A DNA stretch of 64,000 bases from Acetobacter suratthaniensis (GTDB lineage: Bacteria > Pseudomonadota > Alphaproteobacteria > Acetobacterales > Acetobacteraceae): positions 496,001 through 560,000 of the forward strand of contig NZ_JAFVMG010000001.1 in the NCBI RefSeq assembly GCF_017377745.1, written 5' to 3'. A model generated the notes under the pieces. That model searched no databases. It was not told the origin of the DNA and saw only the letters and a list, made by a program, of their open reading frames with translations. Shown here piece after piece: positions 15,599 to 24,710 of the stretch. How positions within the stretch are numbered: position 1 is the stretch's first letter; each line of letters starts with the position of its first letter. The translations under genes were made by a program, and so were the position numbers.

Positions 15599-17533
15599 AT
15601 GAGTCTGATCGACGTGCATGAAAATGAAAGCCGTCGCCCGCTCACCGGGGCGCCCGCCGCCGAAGGCGAGCCGGATCTGTTCGATGGCGGCCGCATGCAG
15701 GACATGGTGCAGTTGCCCGGCCACCATCAGGTGCGGGTGGACCGCAGCCGCGATGCGCTGCTGACCCCCTTCGGCAAGGCCACGCTGGATAACCGCTACC
15801 TGCTGCCCGAGGAAAGCTATCAGGACCTGTTCGGTCGTGTGGCCTCCTATTACGGTGCCGATGCGGCCCACGCCCAGCGGATTTACGATTATATCAGCCG
15901 CCACTGGTTCATGCCCGCAACGCCTGTGCTGTCCAATGGTGGCACCACGCGCGGTCTGCCGATTTCGTGCTTCCTGAATGAAGCCAATGACAGCCTCAAG
16001 GGCATTGTCGATCTGTGGAACGAGAATGTGTGGCTGGCCAGCAAGGGCGGCGGCATTGGGTCCTACTGGGGCAACCTGCGCTCGATTGGTGAAAATGTCG
16101 GCCGTAATGGCAAGACATCGGGGGTTATTCCGTTCATCCGCGTTATGGACAGCCTGACTCTCGCTATTTCACAGGGGTCTTTGCGGCGTGGCTCGGCGGC
16201 GGTGTATCTGCCGGTCTGGCATCCTGAGATCGAGGAATTTGTTGAAATCCGTCGCCCCACCGGTGGTGATCCCAACCGCAAGGCGCTCAACCTGCACCAT
16301 GGTGTGCTGGTACCCGACGCCTTCATGCGCGCGGTGGAGACGGATGATGAATGGGCGCTGCTTTCCCCCAAGGATGGCGCGGTCATTCGTAAGGTATCGG
16401 CCCGTGCGTTGTGGATCCGAATCCTGACAGCCCGCATGGAGCAGGGCGAACCCTATATCGTCTATTCAGACCACGTGAATAACGCGCGCCCCGAACACCA
16501 CAAGCTGGCGGGGCTTGAGGTCAAGACGTCCAACCTGTGCTCGGAAATTACCCTGCCCACAGGGATCGATCATCACGGCAAGGCGCGTACAGCGGTGTGC
16601 TGCCTGTCCTCCCTCAATCTCGAAACATGGGAGGAGTGGAGCGATAATCCGCAGTTTATCGAGGATGTGATGCTGTTCCTCGACAACGTGTTGCAGGACT
16701 TCATCGACCGCGCCCCCGAGGATATGGAACGTGCCAAATACGCCGCCATGCGTGAGCGTTCGGTGGGGCTTGGGGTGATGGGGTTCCACTCCTTCCTGCA
16801 AGCCAAAAACGTTCCGTTTGAAAGCGTGATCGCCAAGGTCTGGAACCGCCGGATTTTCAAGCATATCCGCGAGCAGGCGGATGCCGCATCGCGCCACCTT
16901 GCCGAACTGCGCGGCCCTTGCCCGGATGCCGAGGAATACGGTGTTATGGAGCGCTTTTCCAACAAGATGGCCATTGCGCCCACGGCGTCCATTTCCATTA
17001 TCGCGGGCAATGCCAGCCCCGGTATCGAGCCGATTGCCGCGAATGTCTTCCTGCAAAAGACGCTTTCCGGCTCGTTTACGGTTCGTAACCGCCACCTGCA
17101 GAAACTGCTGGCGGAAAAAGGCTACGATACCCCCGAGGTCTGGTCGTCCATCACCACCAGCAAGGGCAGCGTCCAGCATCTGGATTTTCTGGATCAGCAG
17201 GAAAAGGACGTGTTCAAAACCGCGTTCGAGCTTGATCAGCGCTGGGTGGTTGAACACGCGGCGGATCGCCAGCCGTTTGTGTGTCAGGCGCAGTCGGTCA
17301 ACCTGTTCCTGCCAGCGGACGTGCATAAGCGCGACCTGCACCAGATCCATTTTCAGGCATGGAAAAAGGGCCTCAAATCCCTTTACTATTGCCGCAGCCT
17401 GTCCATCCAGCGGGCCGATACGGTCAGCAACGTGCTGGACAAGAATGATGTGATGACGCCTTCGGTCGATGCCCCCCGTGCAGATACGGCAACAGGCAGC
17501 GGCAATTACGAGGAATGTCTGGCCTGCCAGTAA
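15599..17533 (+). CDS. nrdA: Class I ribonucleoside-diphosphate reductase, alpha subunit
   Basis: Catalytic subunit that reduces ribonucleotides to deoxyribonucleotides. From ATG 15599 it has 644 residues, shorter than E. coli NrdA (761). The active-site cysteines are C124 (LPISCFL), C314 (TSNLCSEITLPTG, the thiyl radical site) and C334/C335 (AVCCLSSLNL). The C-terminal CxxC tail (NYEECLACQ) accepts electrons from thioredoxin or glutaredoxin. An N-terminal ATP-cone is not evident: the sequence passes from a disordered leader straight into the core at about residue 45. GGAGA lies upstream of the ATG. nrdB follows 102 nt later. Confidence 0.95.
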   Translation: MSLIDVHENESRRPLTGAPAAEGEPDLFDGGRMQDMVQLPGHHQVRVDRSRDALLTPFGKATLDNRYLLPEESYQDLFGRVASYYGADAAHAQRIYDYISRHWFMPATPVLSNGGTTRGLPISCFLNEANDSLKGIVDLWNENVWLASKGGGIGSYWGNLRSIGENVGRNGKTSGVIPFIRVMDSLTLAISQGSLRRGSAAVYLPVWHPEIEEFVEIRRPTGGDPNRKALNLHHGVLVPDAFMRAVETDDEWALLSPKDGAVIRKVSARALWIRILTARMEQGEPYIVYSDHVNNARPEHHKLAGLEVKTSNLCSEITLPTGIDHHGKARTAVCCLSSLNLETWEEWSDNPQFIEDVMLFLDNVLQDFIDRAPEDMERAKYAAMRERSVGLGVMGFHSFLQAKNVPFESVIAKVWNRRIFKHIREQADAASRHLAELRGPCPDAEEYGVMERFSNKMAIAPTASISIIAGNASPGIEPIAANVFLQKTLSGSFTVRNRHLQKLLAEKGYDTPEVWSSITTSKGSVQHLDFLDQQEKDVFKTAFELDQRWVVEHAADRQPFVCQAQSVNLFLPADVHKRDLHQIHFQAWKKGLKSLYYCRSLSIQRADTVSNVLDKNDVMTPSVDAPRADTATGSGNYEECLACQ

Positions 17534-17635
17534 TCGGGGCAGGCCCGCGCGATAGTTTTTTCAATCAGGTATAAGGCGGAAACCCGGAGCCAGAGCTGGC
17601 TGGGGTGCCGCCAGCAATGCGCCTGGGAGGGCAGT

Positions 17636-18652
17636 ATGAGCGAAAACGCAACGGGGCAGGAGCCGCAGGAACAGCATTTTGACCTGCTGACAGCCAATCC
17701 GGTTTACAAGCCGTTCCGCTATCCGTGGGCTTATGATGCGTGGCTGACACAGCAGCGCCTACACTGGCTCCCCGAAGAAGTGCCGCTGGCGGATGACGTC
17801 AAGGACTGGCACCGGGTGCTGAATGAAGGCGAGCGCCATCTGGTTACCCAGATTTTCCGCTTTTTTACGCAGTCCGATGTGGAAGTGAACAATTGCTACA
17901 TGAAGCACTACAGCCGGGTGTTCAAACCCACTGAAGTGCTGATGATGCTCTCTGCTTTTTCCAATATCGAGACCATTCATATCGCGGCGTACAGCTATCT
18001 GCTCGATACGCTGGGTATGCCCGAAGACGAATATTCCGCATTTCTGAAATACAAGGAAATGAAGGATAAATACGATTACATGCAGACGTTCTCTGTGGAC
18101 AGTAAGCATGAAATCGCCAAAACGCTCGCTGCTTTCGGGGCTTTTACCGAAGGGCTTCAGCTTTTCGCCTCCTTTGCCATCCTGCTGAACTTCCCGCGCT
18201 TTAACAAGCTCAAGGGCATGGGGCAGATCGTGTCATGGTCGGTGCGTGATGAAACGCTGCACTGTCTGTCCATCATTCGTCTGTTCCGGGTGTTTGTGCA
18301 GGAAAATCCAGAAATCTGGACGGAAAAGCTGCGCAATGAACTGACGGAAATCTGCCGCACCATTGTCGAGCATGAAGAGGCCTTCATTGATCTCGCCTTT
18401 GAAATGGGTGCGGTGGAAGGGCTGGATGCCGATCAGGTTAAAACCTACATCCACTTCATTGCAGACCGCAGGCTGGGTCAGCTCGGGCTTGATCCTATTT
18501 TCAATACCACGGTCAATCCGCTGCCATGGCTGGATGACATGCTCAACGCGGTCGAGCATGCGAACTTCTTTGAAAACCGGTCTACCGAATACAGCCGCGC
18601 TTCCACCATTGGTACGTGGGAAGAAGCCTTCGAAAGCTCCGTATTCGAGTAA
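17636..18652 (+). CDS. nrdB: Class I ribonucleoside-diphosphate reductase, beta subunit
   Basis: Radical-generating subunit, 338 residues. All metal ligands are present at the spacing of E. coli NrdB: D81, E112, H115, E172, E206 and H209, and the radical tyrosine is Y119 (ETIHIAAY). It is therefore a tyrosyl-radical enzyme and not a Phe variant of the Chlamydia type. No ATP-cone is fused to its N-terminus either. GGAGGG lies 4 nt before the ATG. It is transcribed with nrdA and hence under the NrdR boxes. Confidence 0.96.
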   Translation: MSENATGQEPQEQHFDLLTANPVYKPFRYPWAYDAWLTQQRLHWLPEEVPLADDVKDWHRVLNEGERHLVTQIFRFFTQSDVEVNNCYMKHYSRVFKPTEVLMMLSAFSNIETIHIAAYSYLLDTLGMPEDEYSAFLKYKEMKDKYDYMQTFSVDSKHEIAKTLAAFGAFTEGLQLFASFAILLNFPRFNKLKGMGQIVSWSVRDETLHCLSIIRLFRVFVQENPEIWTEKLRNELTEICRTIVEHEEAFIDLAFEMGAVEGLDADQVKTYIHFIADRRLGQLGLDPIFNTTVNPLPWLDDMLNAVEHANFFENRSTEYSRASTIGTWEEAFESSVFE

Positions 18653-18680
18653 GCAGGCAGGGGTTGCGCTGTGCGGAGGG

Positions 18681-19463
18681 TTAGAACCCGCCTAGTGGCG
18701 CACCCTCTTCCAGCACGGTGCGCGCGGCTGTGGTGAATGCGCCATCGGCTTCATGCAGCACCAGTCCGGGCAGCAGTCGTGCCGGACTTTTTACACCCAG
18801 TCGGGCCTGTACCAGCATGATTCGCGCCTCCCGCCCGCTTTTGGGCCAGAAGGGGTAGAGAGTGCTGCCCCCGAATCCTGCGGCACTCAGTGCCACAAGT
18901 GCTTGATCCACAAGGCTGGTGGGCAGGGCCAGCGTTATGCTGCCTTTATGGCGCAGTATGGTGGCGCAGCCTTCTATCCAGCGGCGCAGGGTGTGCTGGC
19001 CCAGTCTGCGGGCCAGATCGCGCCGGGGTTCGGGAGAGGGCGCGCCATTATCAGCATGCCAAGGCGGGTTGGCCATGCAGTGATCGAAGCGCGCGGCTTC
19101 CGCGCTGCTATCGCTCTGCCAGTCCTCGGGGAAAGACCCCGTCAGAACTGTAGCGCACGGGTGGCCATTGGCCCGCAGGTTCTGGCGCGCGAGGTCTGCG
19201 GTCTGCGGGTCTTTTTCTACCCCGCTGGCCTGCAGGTCCGCCACACGGTGCATCAGGCAGAGCAGGCCAGCCCCTGCGCCACAGCCGATTTCCAGCACGT
19301 TCTGGCCCGGCCGGGCATTAACTGCGGCCGCCATAAGAACTGGCTCCAGCCCGGTGCGGTAGCCTTGGGCGAATTGCGTGTAGCTGACCCGCCCACGCAG
19401 CAGAAAACCCTGCGTGGTATGGGGGGCGGAGGGAGCAGAAGGGGAGGGCGGCGCAGGGTGCAT
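18681..19463 (-). CDS. TrmN6-like SAM-dependent methyltransferase
   Basis: Methyltransferase resembling the tRNA1(Val) adenine-37 N6-methyltransferase family. The 260 residues carry an N-terminal QxxxGYRTGLEPVLMAA segment typical of the family, the SAM loop VLEIGCGAGAGLLCL (about 56-70) and the N6-adenine motif NPPW (about 131-134; NPPY/F in most members). The target is inferred from the family only. It converges on nrdB with 28 nt between the stops and is divergent from the polyprenyl synthase gene. Confidence 0.75.
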   Translation of the reverse strand: MHPAPPSPSAPSAPHTTQGFLLRGRVSYTQFAQGYRTGLEPVLMAAAVNARPGQNVLEIGCGAGAGLLCLMHRVADLQASGVEKDPQTADLARQNLRANGHPCATVLTGSFPEDWQSDSSAEAARFDHCMANPPWHADNGAPSPEPRRDLARRLGQHTLRRWIEGCATILRHKGSITLALPTSLVDQALVALSAAGFGGSTLYPFWPKSGREARIMLVQARLGVKSPARLLPGLVLHEADGAFTTAARTVLEEGAPLGGF

Positions 19464-19499
19464 CTTTTGCTATACAGGCAGGCTTGAATTTGTTGGTGC

Positions 19500-19530
19500 T
19501 TGACCGTTTTTCTGGTGACTCGCATATAAG
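19500..19530 (+). promoter_or_regulatory. Candidate promoter of the polyprenyl synthase gene
   Basis: TTGACC (19500-19505) precedes the AT-rich CATATAAG (19523-19530), giving a -10 such as ATATAA at an 18-nt spacing. The start codon is about 105 nt downstream. Confidence 0.35.
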
Positions 19531-19634
19531 GGATCGTCAACTCATCCCACGGCGGGGGGATATAGCATTTGGACGTTGCAGTCAGCCTGCCAGAGTCGGG
19601 CAGAGCCACAAGTCAGGATGGATCTGGAGTTTTC

Positions 19635-20639
19635 GTGAGCAAACCAGGAGAAGCCGGCCTCAGGGGTCTGGCTGATTATCTCGCATCTGACATGAGCGCC
19701 TGCAACCGGGTGATTGTCGAGCGTATGCAAAGCTCGGTTGCGCTTATTCCACAGTTGGCGGCCCATCTGGTCGCGGCTGGCGGTAAGCGCCTTCGCCCGT
19801 TGCTGACGCTGGCGGCCGCCAGACTGTGCGGTTACGACAATCAGGACGGTCGTATGCGGCATGTTGAAATTGCCGCTTGTGTCGAATTTATTCATACAGC
19901 CACCCTTCTGCATGACGATGTGGTGGATGAAAGCCAGCTTCGTCGGGGTCTGGCCAGCGCAAACGCCATTTTTGGCAACAAGGCTTCGGTTCTTGTGGGG
20001 GACTTCCTGTTTGCGCGGTCGTTCCAGATTCTGACAGCGGATGCCTCGCTGGATATCATGGCGATTCTCTCCGCTGCTTCCGCCACACTGGCTGAGGGTG
20101 AAGTCATGCAGATGACGACGCAGAATGATCTGTCCACATCGGTCGATCAGTATCTGCAGGTCATTTATGGCAAGACGGCGGCTCTGTTTGCCGCTGCCTG
20201 CGAGGCCGGTGCGGTTATTGGCGCATGCGGGCCGGAGCAGCGCGAGGCGCTGCGCCTGTATGGCGCCAATCTGGGCATGGCGTTCCAGCTTGTGGACGAT
20301 GCGCTGGATTACGCGGCGGATCAGGCTGTGCTGGGTAAGGAAGTGGGTGACGACTTCCGTGAGGGTAAGGTGACGTTGCCTGTTCTGGCCGCCTATGCGG
20401 CTGGGGATGAGGCGGATCGTATATTCTGGCGGCGCGTTATCGAAGATAGCGAGCAAACGCCCGATGACCTGCCTGCCGCACTTGAGCGGATCGCCCGTAC
20501 GGACGCCATCGCCATTACCCTTGCCCGCGCGGAAGAGTATGCCGCCAAGGCGCGTGAGGCTCTGGCCGGGTTTGACGAGTGCGAAATCAAGACCCTGCTT
20601 CTGGATACCGCACGGTATTCAGTCAGCCGCGAACACTAA
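19635..20639 (+). CDS. ispB: Long-chain polyprenyl diphosphate synthase (octa-/decaprenyl type)
   Basis: Prenyltransferase that builds the side chain of ubiquinone from isopentenyl diphosphate. Both aspartate-rich motifs are present, LLHDDVVDES and QLVDDALDYA, with GGKRLRPLLTL before the first and GDFLFARSF between them. Two starts are possible: TTG at 19569 with no clear ribosome site, or GTG at 19635 with TGGAG 5 nt upstream. I take GTG, giving 334 residues. Chain length (C40, C50) cannot be read from sequence; acetic acid bacteria use Q9 or Q10. It converges on murI. Confidence 0.88.
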   Translation: MSKPGEAGLRGLADYLASDMSACNRVIVERMQSSVALIPQLAAHLVAAGGKRLRPLLTLAAARLCGYDNQDGRMRHVEIAACVEFIHTATLLHDDVVDESQLRRGLASANAIFGNKASVLVGDFLFARSFQILTADASLDIMAILSAASATLAEGEVMQMTTQNDLSTSVDQYLQVIYGKTAALFAAACEAGAVIGACGPEQREALRLYGANLGMAFQLVDDALDYAADQAVLGKEVGDDFREGKVTLPVLAAYAAGDEADRIFWRRVIEDSEQTPDDLPAALERIARTDAIAITLARAEEYAAKAREALAGFDECEIKTLLLDTARYSVSREH

Positions 20640-20655
20640 CCAAGCGGATCTTGTG

Positions 20656-21516
20656 TCAGCCCAGCGCTTCGGCAGAGGCGGGGGCTGGCCAGATTTCTAT
20701 TTTTTCATAACCGAATGGTGGCAGTTTAGCCGTCAGGGCCTTCGGGCTGTCCGGCATGGCGGTAAACCATGCGTGGGCAGGGCTGTGTGGCTTTGTCTGC
20801 GGTGCAGGTGGGAGTGTCTGCAAAAGCGTGCAGGCGTGCCGTGCCACGGCATCTGCCGGGTCTAGCCAGGCAATGTCGGGCGGTGTGAGCGCACGCAGCC
20901 GTTCCAGCACAAAAGTATAGTGCGTGCAGCCAAGGCCGATGGCATCCAGCCGGGACGACGCGGGAGAGGCAAACAGCCCGTTTATTTCCTGCCTGATCAG
21001 CGGGTCTGGCACCGCTTCTCCACGGAACAGCCGTTCCGCATAGCCTGCCAGCAGAGGCGCTGCATGGGCCAGCAGCGTGCAATGTGGGGCATACTGGGCG
21101 TGCAGGTCGTTCAGATAGGGGCGGCGGATGGTGGCGCGGGTGGCCAGTAGCCCGATAACGCCGCTGCGTGTCTGCCGGGCGGCCCAGCGAATGGGCGGCA
21201 CGCAGCCGACAAAAGGTGTTGCCGGATAAGCAGTGCGCAAAGCGCTCAGTGCCAGCGTGCTGGCCGTATTGCACGCGATAATGACAACCTGCGGACGGTG
21301 GCGGGCAATGGCCTCGCCTATCAATGTGACAATCCGCGTGACCAGAAAGCGGTCTTCCTGCTCCCCGTAGGGAAAAACAGCCGTATCGGCCAGATAATCC
21401 ACTCTGGCCGAAGGGGCATGAGCCCGTAAGGCCCGCACGATACCCAGCCCGCCTATGCCGGAGTCAAACGCCAGTACATGATACGGGGTGTCAGGTAAGG
21501 AACGGGCCTGTAGCAC
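20656..21516 (-). CDS. murI: Glutamate racemase
   Basis: Supplies D-glutamate for peptidoglycan. The 286-residue protein has the two catalytic cysteine motifs of the family, IIACNTAST (about residue 80) and GLGCTHY (about 195), the N-terminal FDSGIGGL and PYGEQ. The start is GTG, 5 nt after the pyrE stop, so it is the second gene of a pyrE-murI unit. The C-terminal 40 residues are Pro/Ala-rich and less conserved. Confidence 0.92.
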   Translation of the reverse strand: MLQARSLPDTPYHVLAFDSGIGGLGIVRALRAHAPSARVDYLADTAVFPYGEQEDRFLVTRIVTLIGEAIARHRPQVVIIACNTASTLALSALRTAYPATPFVGCVPPIRWAARQTRSGVIGLLATRATIRRPYLNDLHAQYAPHCTLLAHAAPLLAGYAERLFRGEAVPDPLIRQEINGLFASPASSRLDAIGLGCTHYTFVLERLRALTPPDIAWLDPADAVARHACTLLQTLPPAPQTKPHSPAHAWFTAMPDSPKALTAKLPPFGYEKIEIWPAPASAEALG

Positions 21517-21520
21517 CGTG

Positions 21521-22276
21521 TTATTTGTCCTTGTTGGCTTTGAAGGCGATGGCCTCTTCCATGCTGCCTACACCGCCGTGGCGGGCAGACCAGCCGCACG
21601 GGTCTTCGAGGAAGCGGCGCACTTCGGCAGCGGCTTCTTCGGAAAAATAGGGGCGGGTGGAGCAGGCTTCCAGCACATCCCACCAGGTGCACAGCGAATG
21701 CAGCGAGACATCCATCTTTGCGAGTGTGTCCTGCGCGCCGGGGAAAACGCCGTAGTAGAAAACAACAAACGCATGGTTGATCAGTGCGCCAGCCTTGCGC
21801 AGGGCATTGGCAAACTGAATCTTGGAGCCACCATCCGTGGTCAGGTCTTCTACCAGCAGGGTGCGCATGCCTTCGGGTACATCGCCTTCAATCTGGGCGT
21901 TACGGCCAAAGCCTTTGGGCTTCTTGCGCACATAAGCCATAGGCAGCGCCATACGGTCAGCCATCCATGCGGCAAAGGGAATGCCTGCCGTCTCGCCACC
22001 TACAACGGCCTCAAGGCTTTCATAGCCGACATGACGCCCGATTTTTTCCACGCCCAGTTCGACAATCTTGGCGCGTGCGCGCGGGAAGAAGATGATGCGG
22101 CGGCAGTCGATATAGACGGGGGATTTCCAGCCGGATGTCAGCGTATAGGGTTCTTCGGGGCGGAAGTTCACGGCCTTGATTTCCAGCAGCAGGCGCGCTG
22201 TTGTCAGGGCGGCGTCACGGTCCCATTCGCTGTTTTCGCCGCGGCTGTCAGCCGAAAGGCCGGAAAGAAGGGTCAT
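21521..22276 (-). CDS. pyrE: Orotate phosphoribosyltransferase
   Basis: Makes OMP from orotate and PRPP in pyrimidine synthesis. Evidence is YTLTSGWKSPVYIDCRR near the N-terminus, GGETAGIPFA, the PRPP-loop neighbour YVRKKPKGFG and the PRPP-binding motif LLVEDLTTDGGSK. At 251 residues it is about 40 longer than E. coli PyrE, the extra length being mostly at the C-terminus (SEEAAAEVRRFLEDP). The ATG at 22274-22276 has AAGGA about 8 nt upstream; an extension to 22345 lacks support. It heads the pyrE-murI pair. Confidence 0.93.
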   Translation of the reverse strand: MTLLSGLSADSRGENSEWDRDAALTTARLLLEIKAVNFRPEEPYTLTSGWKSPVYIDCRRIIFFPRARAKIVELGVEKIGRHVGYESLEAVVGGETAGIPFAAWMADRMALPMAYVRKKPKGFGRNAQIEGDVPEGMRTLLVEDLTTDGGSKIQFANALRKAGALINHAFVVFYYGVFPGAQDTLAKMDVSLHSLCTWWDVLEACSTRPYFSEEAAAEVRRFLEDPCGWSARHGGVGSMEEAIAFKANKDK

Positions 22277-22491
22277 GATGGATTCCTTGAGATCATGAGA
22301 ATGGAAGTTCGGCCTGCAATACCCCCAGTGGCGTTGAAAATCCATGCTTCTTGTTGGCCCCGAGTATAAGCGCTTTCTGCGGTGAATGATTATATTGTTG
22401 TGGGGGAATTCTTTTCATACTTGCAAGAATGCAGAATGTGGCGTTAAATAAAACGCAGTTGAGATTAATTATCAATTGAGGGTGAAGCGCT

Positions 22492-22737
22492 GTGGTTACT
22501 GAACCGAACCGGATCGCGCGTACATGTGAACGGGCCGTAGTGACGGCTTACCGGGAACTGCGCGATGTGGGCACTGCGGATGTCGCGGCGTTTAACGCCT
22601 GCACGACACTGTACCGCATCCATCACCCTGAGGCATCGCTCAATGAGGCGCGCCGCCTTGTATCTGAATGGATCGACCATCATGTGGTGCGCGAACGTTC
22701 AGGCCCCACCCAAGGGTGCGACTGCCCGCCTTCGTAA
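22492..22737 (+). CDS. Small protein of unknown function
   Basis: An 81-residue frame starting with GTG behind GAGGGTG. The core (RTCERAVVTAYRELRDVGTADVAAFNACTTLYRIHHPE, in two parts around residues 9-46) is helical and the C-terminus is Cys/Pro-rich (GCDCPPS). I do not recognise the family. In favour of a real gene are the ribosome binding site, protein-like composition and a strong terminator straight after it (22760-22796). Confidence 0.55.
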   Translation: MVTEPNRIARTCERAVVTAYRELRDVGTADVAAFNACTTLYRIHHPEASLNEARRLVSEWIDHHVVRERSGPTQGCDCPPS

Positions 22738-22759
22738 GCGGCTTGCCCGGCTGATTTTT

Positions 22760-22796
22760 CGCCTTCATGCCATAGAGGCGCATGAAGGCGTTTTTT
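22760..22796 (+). terminator. Rho-independent terminator
   Basis: The arms CGCCTTCATG (22760-22769) and CATGAAGGCG (22781-22790) are followed by TTTTTT. It ends the small-protein gene at 22492. Confidence 0.85.
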
Positions 22797-22817
22797 CTGC
22801 CCAAACGAAAATAAAAG

Positions 22818-23018
22818 TCAGTCTATTTTAAGAACTTCGCACTTACTTTTGTTGTCATCGCAATAAGTGTAGGTGGAAAGACCCTGTTCTTTTGCCCATT
22901 TCTTGATGAGTGTAATCTCATGTTGTCTGTGCCACTGAGCGCCAAGAATTACGAGAGCAACGATTAGTGAGCATATAATCAAATACAGTGATATATGTTT
23001 TGTTTTCTGGATCATCAC
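22818..23018 (-). CDS. Small single-TM protein in an AT-rich islet
   Basis: A 66-residue frame: a short basic N-terminus, one hydrophobic helix (ISLYLIICSLIVALVILGA, about 9-27), then a Lys-rich hydrophilic part with two cysteines (TYTYCDDNKSKCEV). This would be a bitopic membrane protein or an uncleaved signal anchor. Base composition is clearly AT-rich compared with all its neighbours, and codons such as ATA and AAA are frequent, which suggests horizontal origin. No family is recognised. AAAGGC precedes the ATG. Confidence 0.45.
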   Translation of the reverse strand: MMIQKTKHISLYLIICSLIVALVILGAQWHRQHEITLIKKWAKEQGLSTYTYCDDNKSKCEVLKID

Positions 23019-23190
23019 TATTTGCCTTTAAAGCCGCTTGGGATTTCAAATACGCTATCCCTCGGGAAATTCCAACAAGTATGTATTTTAATCCTTTATG
23101 GCAACGCCATGCGCGTGGCCCTGTCAGGTGCTGTCAGCATAGCGGTGATGTAAGGCACGAATGTGTGTGCCTGCCGTAGGTGTAAACCAC

Positions 23191-23220
23191 AAAAAAACTG
23201 GCCCGTTTTTGGCGGGCCAG
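23191..23220 (-). terminator. Rho-independent terminator of citrate synthase
   Basis: On the minus strand CTGGCCCG and CGGGCCAG flank a short A-rich loop and are followed by TTTTTTT, about 30 nt after the stop codon. Confidence 0.85.
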
Positions 23221-23251
23221 CTTTCGGTATTCGGCTTTACTGTGTGCGGTT

Positions 23252-24562
23252 TCAGCGCTTGTCGAGAGCGACAAAATCCCGCTGGGTTGCGCCAAGGTAA
23301 AGCTGACGGGGGCGGGAAATGCGCTGGCCCGGCTCCTCGATCATTTCTTTCCACTGGCTGACCCAGCCGGTGGTGCGGGCCAGAGCAAACAGCGGTGTGA
23401 ACATGCTGGTGGGAATGCCCATGGCCTTGAGGATAATGCCCGAATAGAAATCGACATTCGGATACAGCTTGCGATCGACAAAGTAGGGGTCGTTCAGCGC
23501 GATCTTTTCCAGTTCGATCGCGAGTTCAAGCAGCGGATCGTCCTTGATACCAAGCTCGCCCAGAACTTCGTGGCAGGTGCGTTCCATGATTTTGGCGCGC
23601 GGGTCGAAGTTCTTGTAAACCCGGTGGCCAAAGCCCATCAGCTTGACGCCGCTGTTCTTGTCCTTGACCTGTGCAATAAAGGCAGGAATATTTTCTTTCT
23701 TGCCGATATTCGCAAGCATTTTCAGAACGGCTTCGTTGGCGCCGCCATGAGCAGGCCCCCACAGGGCGGCAATGCCTGCAGCAATACAGGCAAAGGGGTT
23801 GGCACCGGTGGAGCCTGCCATCCGCACGGTAGAGGTGGAGGCGTTCTGTTCGTGATCCGCATGCAGGATCAGGATACGGTTCATGGCGCGGGCCAGAACC
23901 GGGTTGACCTTGTACGGCTCGACTTCGCGGGCGAACATCATGGACAGGAAGTTTTCGGCGTAATTCAGCCCGTTATTCGGGTAGATGAACGCTTCACCCT
24001 GCGTGTATTTATAGGCCCATGCGGTAATGGTCGGCACCTTGGCGATCAGGCGCATGGCGGCAAGCTGGCGATTTTCCGGCACGGCAATGTCGTTGGCATC
24101 CGGGTAGAAGGCCGACAGCGCGCCAACGGTGCCGCACAGGATGGCCATGGGGTGCGCATCGCGGCGGAAGCCGTTGAAGAAATTGCGAATCTGCTCGTGC
24201 AGCAGTGTGTGGTTGGTCAGTGTCTGGCGAAAATTCTGATATTCGGCGGCATTGGGCAGTTCGCCATTGAGCAGCAGGTAGATGACTTCCTCAAAGGAGG
24301 CTTCTTCCGCAAGCTGCGCGATCGGGTAACCGCGATGCAGGAGAATGCCCTTATCCCCATCAATGAAGGTCACCTTGCTGGTGCAGGAGGCTGTCTCGCC
24401 GTAGCCGGGATCGAAAGTAAAAGTATCCAGCTGCGCAGGCAGCTTACGGATATCGATCACGTCCGGCCCCAGAGTGCCTGACAGGACAGGCATCTCGGCG
24501 GTTTTGCCACCGATCGAAATGGTAGCGGTGGTCTGCTTACCTTCGTTCTGCGACACGCTCAT
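23252..24562 (-). CDS. gltA: Citrate synthase (type II), AarA type
   Basis: Condenses acetyl-CoA and oxaloacetate, the entry step of the citric acid cycle. The 436 residues show the N-terminal beta domain of Gram-negative hexameric enzymes and the catalytic residues H272 ([10 protein letters not shown]), H313 ([14 protein letters not shown]) and D371 (VDFYSG). In Acetobacter aceti the orthologue was named aarA because its loss makes cells acetic-acid sensitive. AAGGAAA lies 6 nt before the ATG. A perfect 6-bp inverted repeat (24656-24675) lies upstream and may be an operator. A terminator follows, so it is monocistronic. Confidence 0.95.
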   Translation of the reverse strand: MSVSQNEGKQTTATISIGGKTAEMPVLSGTLGPDVIDIRKLPAQLDTFTFDPGYGETASCTSKVTFIDGDKGILLHRGYPIAQLAEEASFEEVIYLLLNGELPNAAEYQNFRQTLTNHTLLHEQIRNFFNGFRRDAHPMAILCGTVGALSAFYPDANDIAVPENRQLAAMRLIAKVPTITAWAYKYTQGEAFIYPNNGLNYAENFLSMMFAREVEPYKVNPVLARAMNRILILHADHEQNASTSTVRMAGSTGANPFACIAAGIAALWGPAHGGANEAVLKMLANIGKKENIPAFIAQVKDKNSGVKLMGFGHRVYKNFDPRAKIMERTCHEVLGELGIKDDPLLELAIELEKIALNDPYFVDRKLYPNVDFYSGIILKAMGIPTSMFTPLFALARTTGWVSQWKEMIEEPGQRISRPRQLYLGATQRDFVALDKR

Positions 24563-24655
24563 AGTGTTTCCTTTTGCTATGTGGGTTCGGTCGCGGCTGC
24601 GGCCTCCTGAAATCCATCTTGTCTCTCATTCATATGGAAACAGGAAGATTGATCC

Positions 24656-24675
24656 TGATAAACCGCACGTTATCA
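24656..24675. promoter_or_regulatory. Inverted repeat upstream of citrate synthase
   Basis: TGATAA and TTATCA separated by 8 nt (20 bp in all), about 95-113 nt before the citrate synthase start and 36 nt after the SixA stop. The symmetry and two-turn size fit a dimeric repressor or activator site; the protein is unknown. Confidence 0.35.
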
Positions 24676-24710
24676 CGCACTGTTTCCGCAGAAAACCGGG
24701 CTTTTTTACC

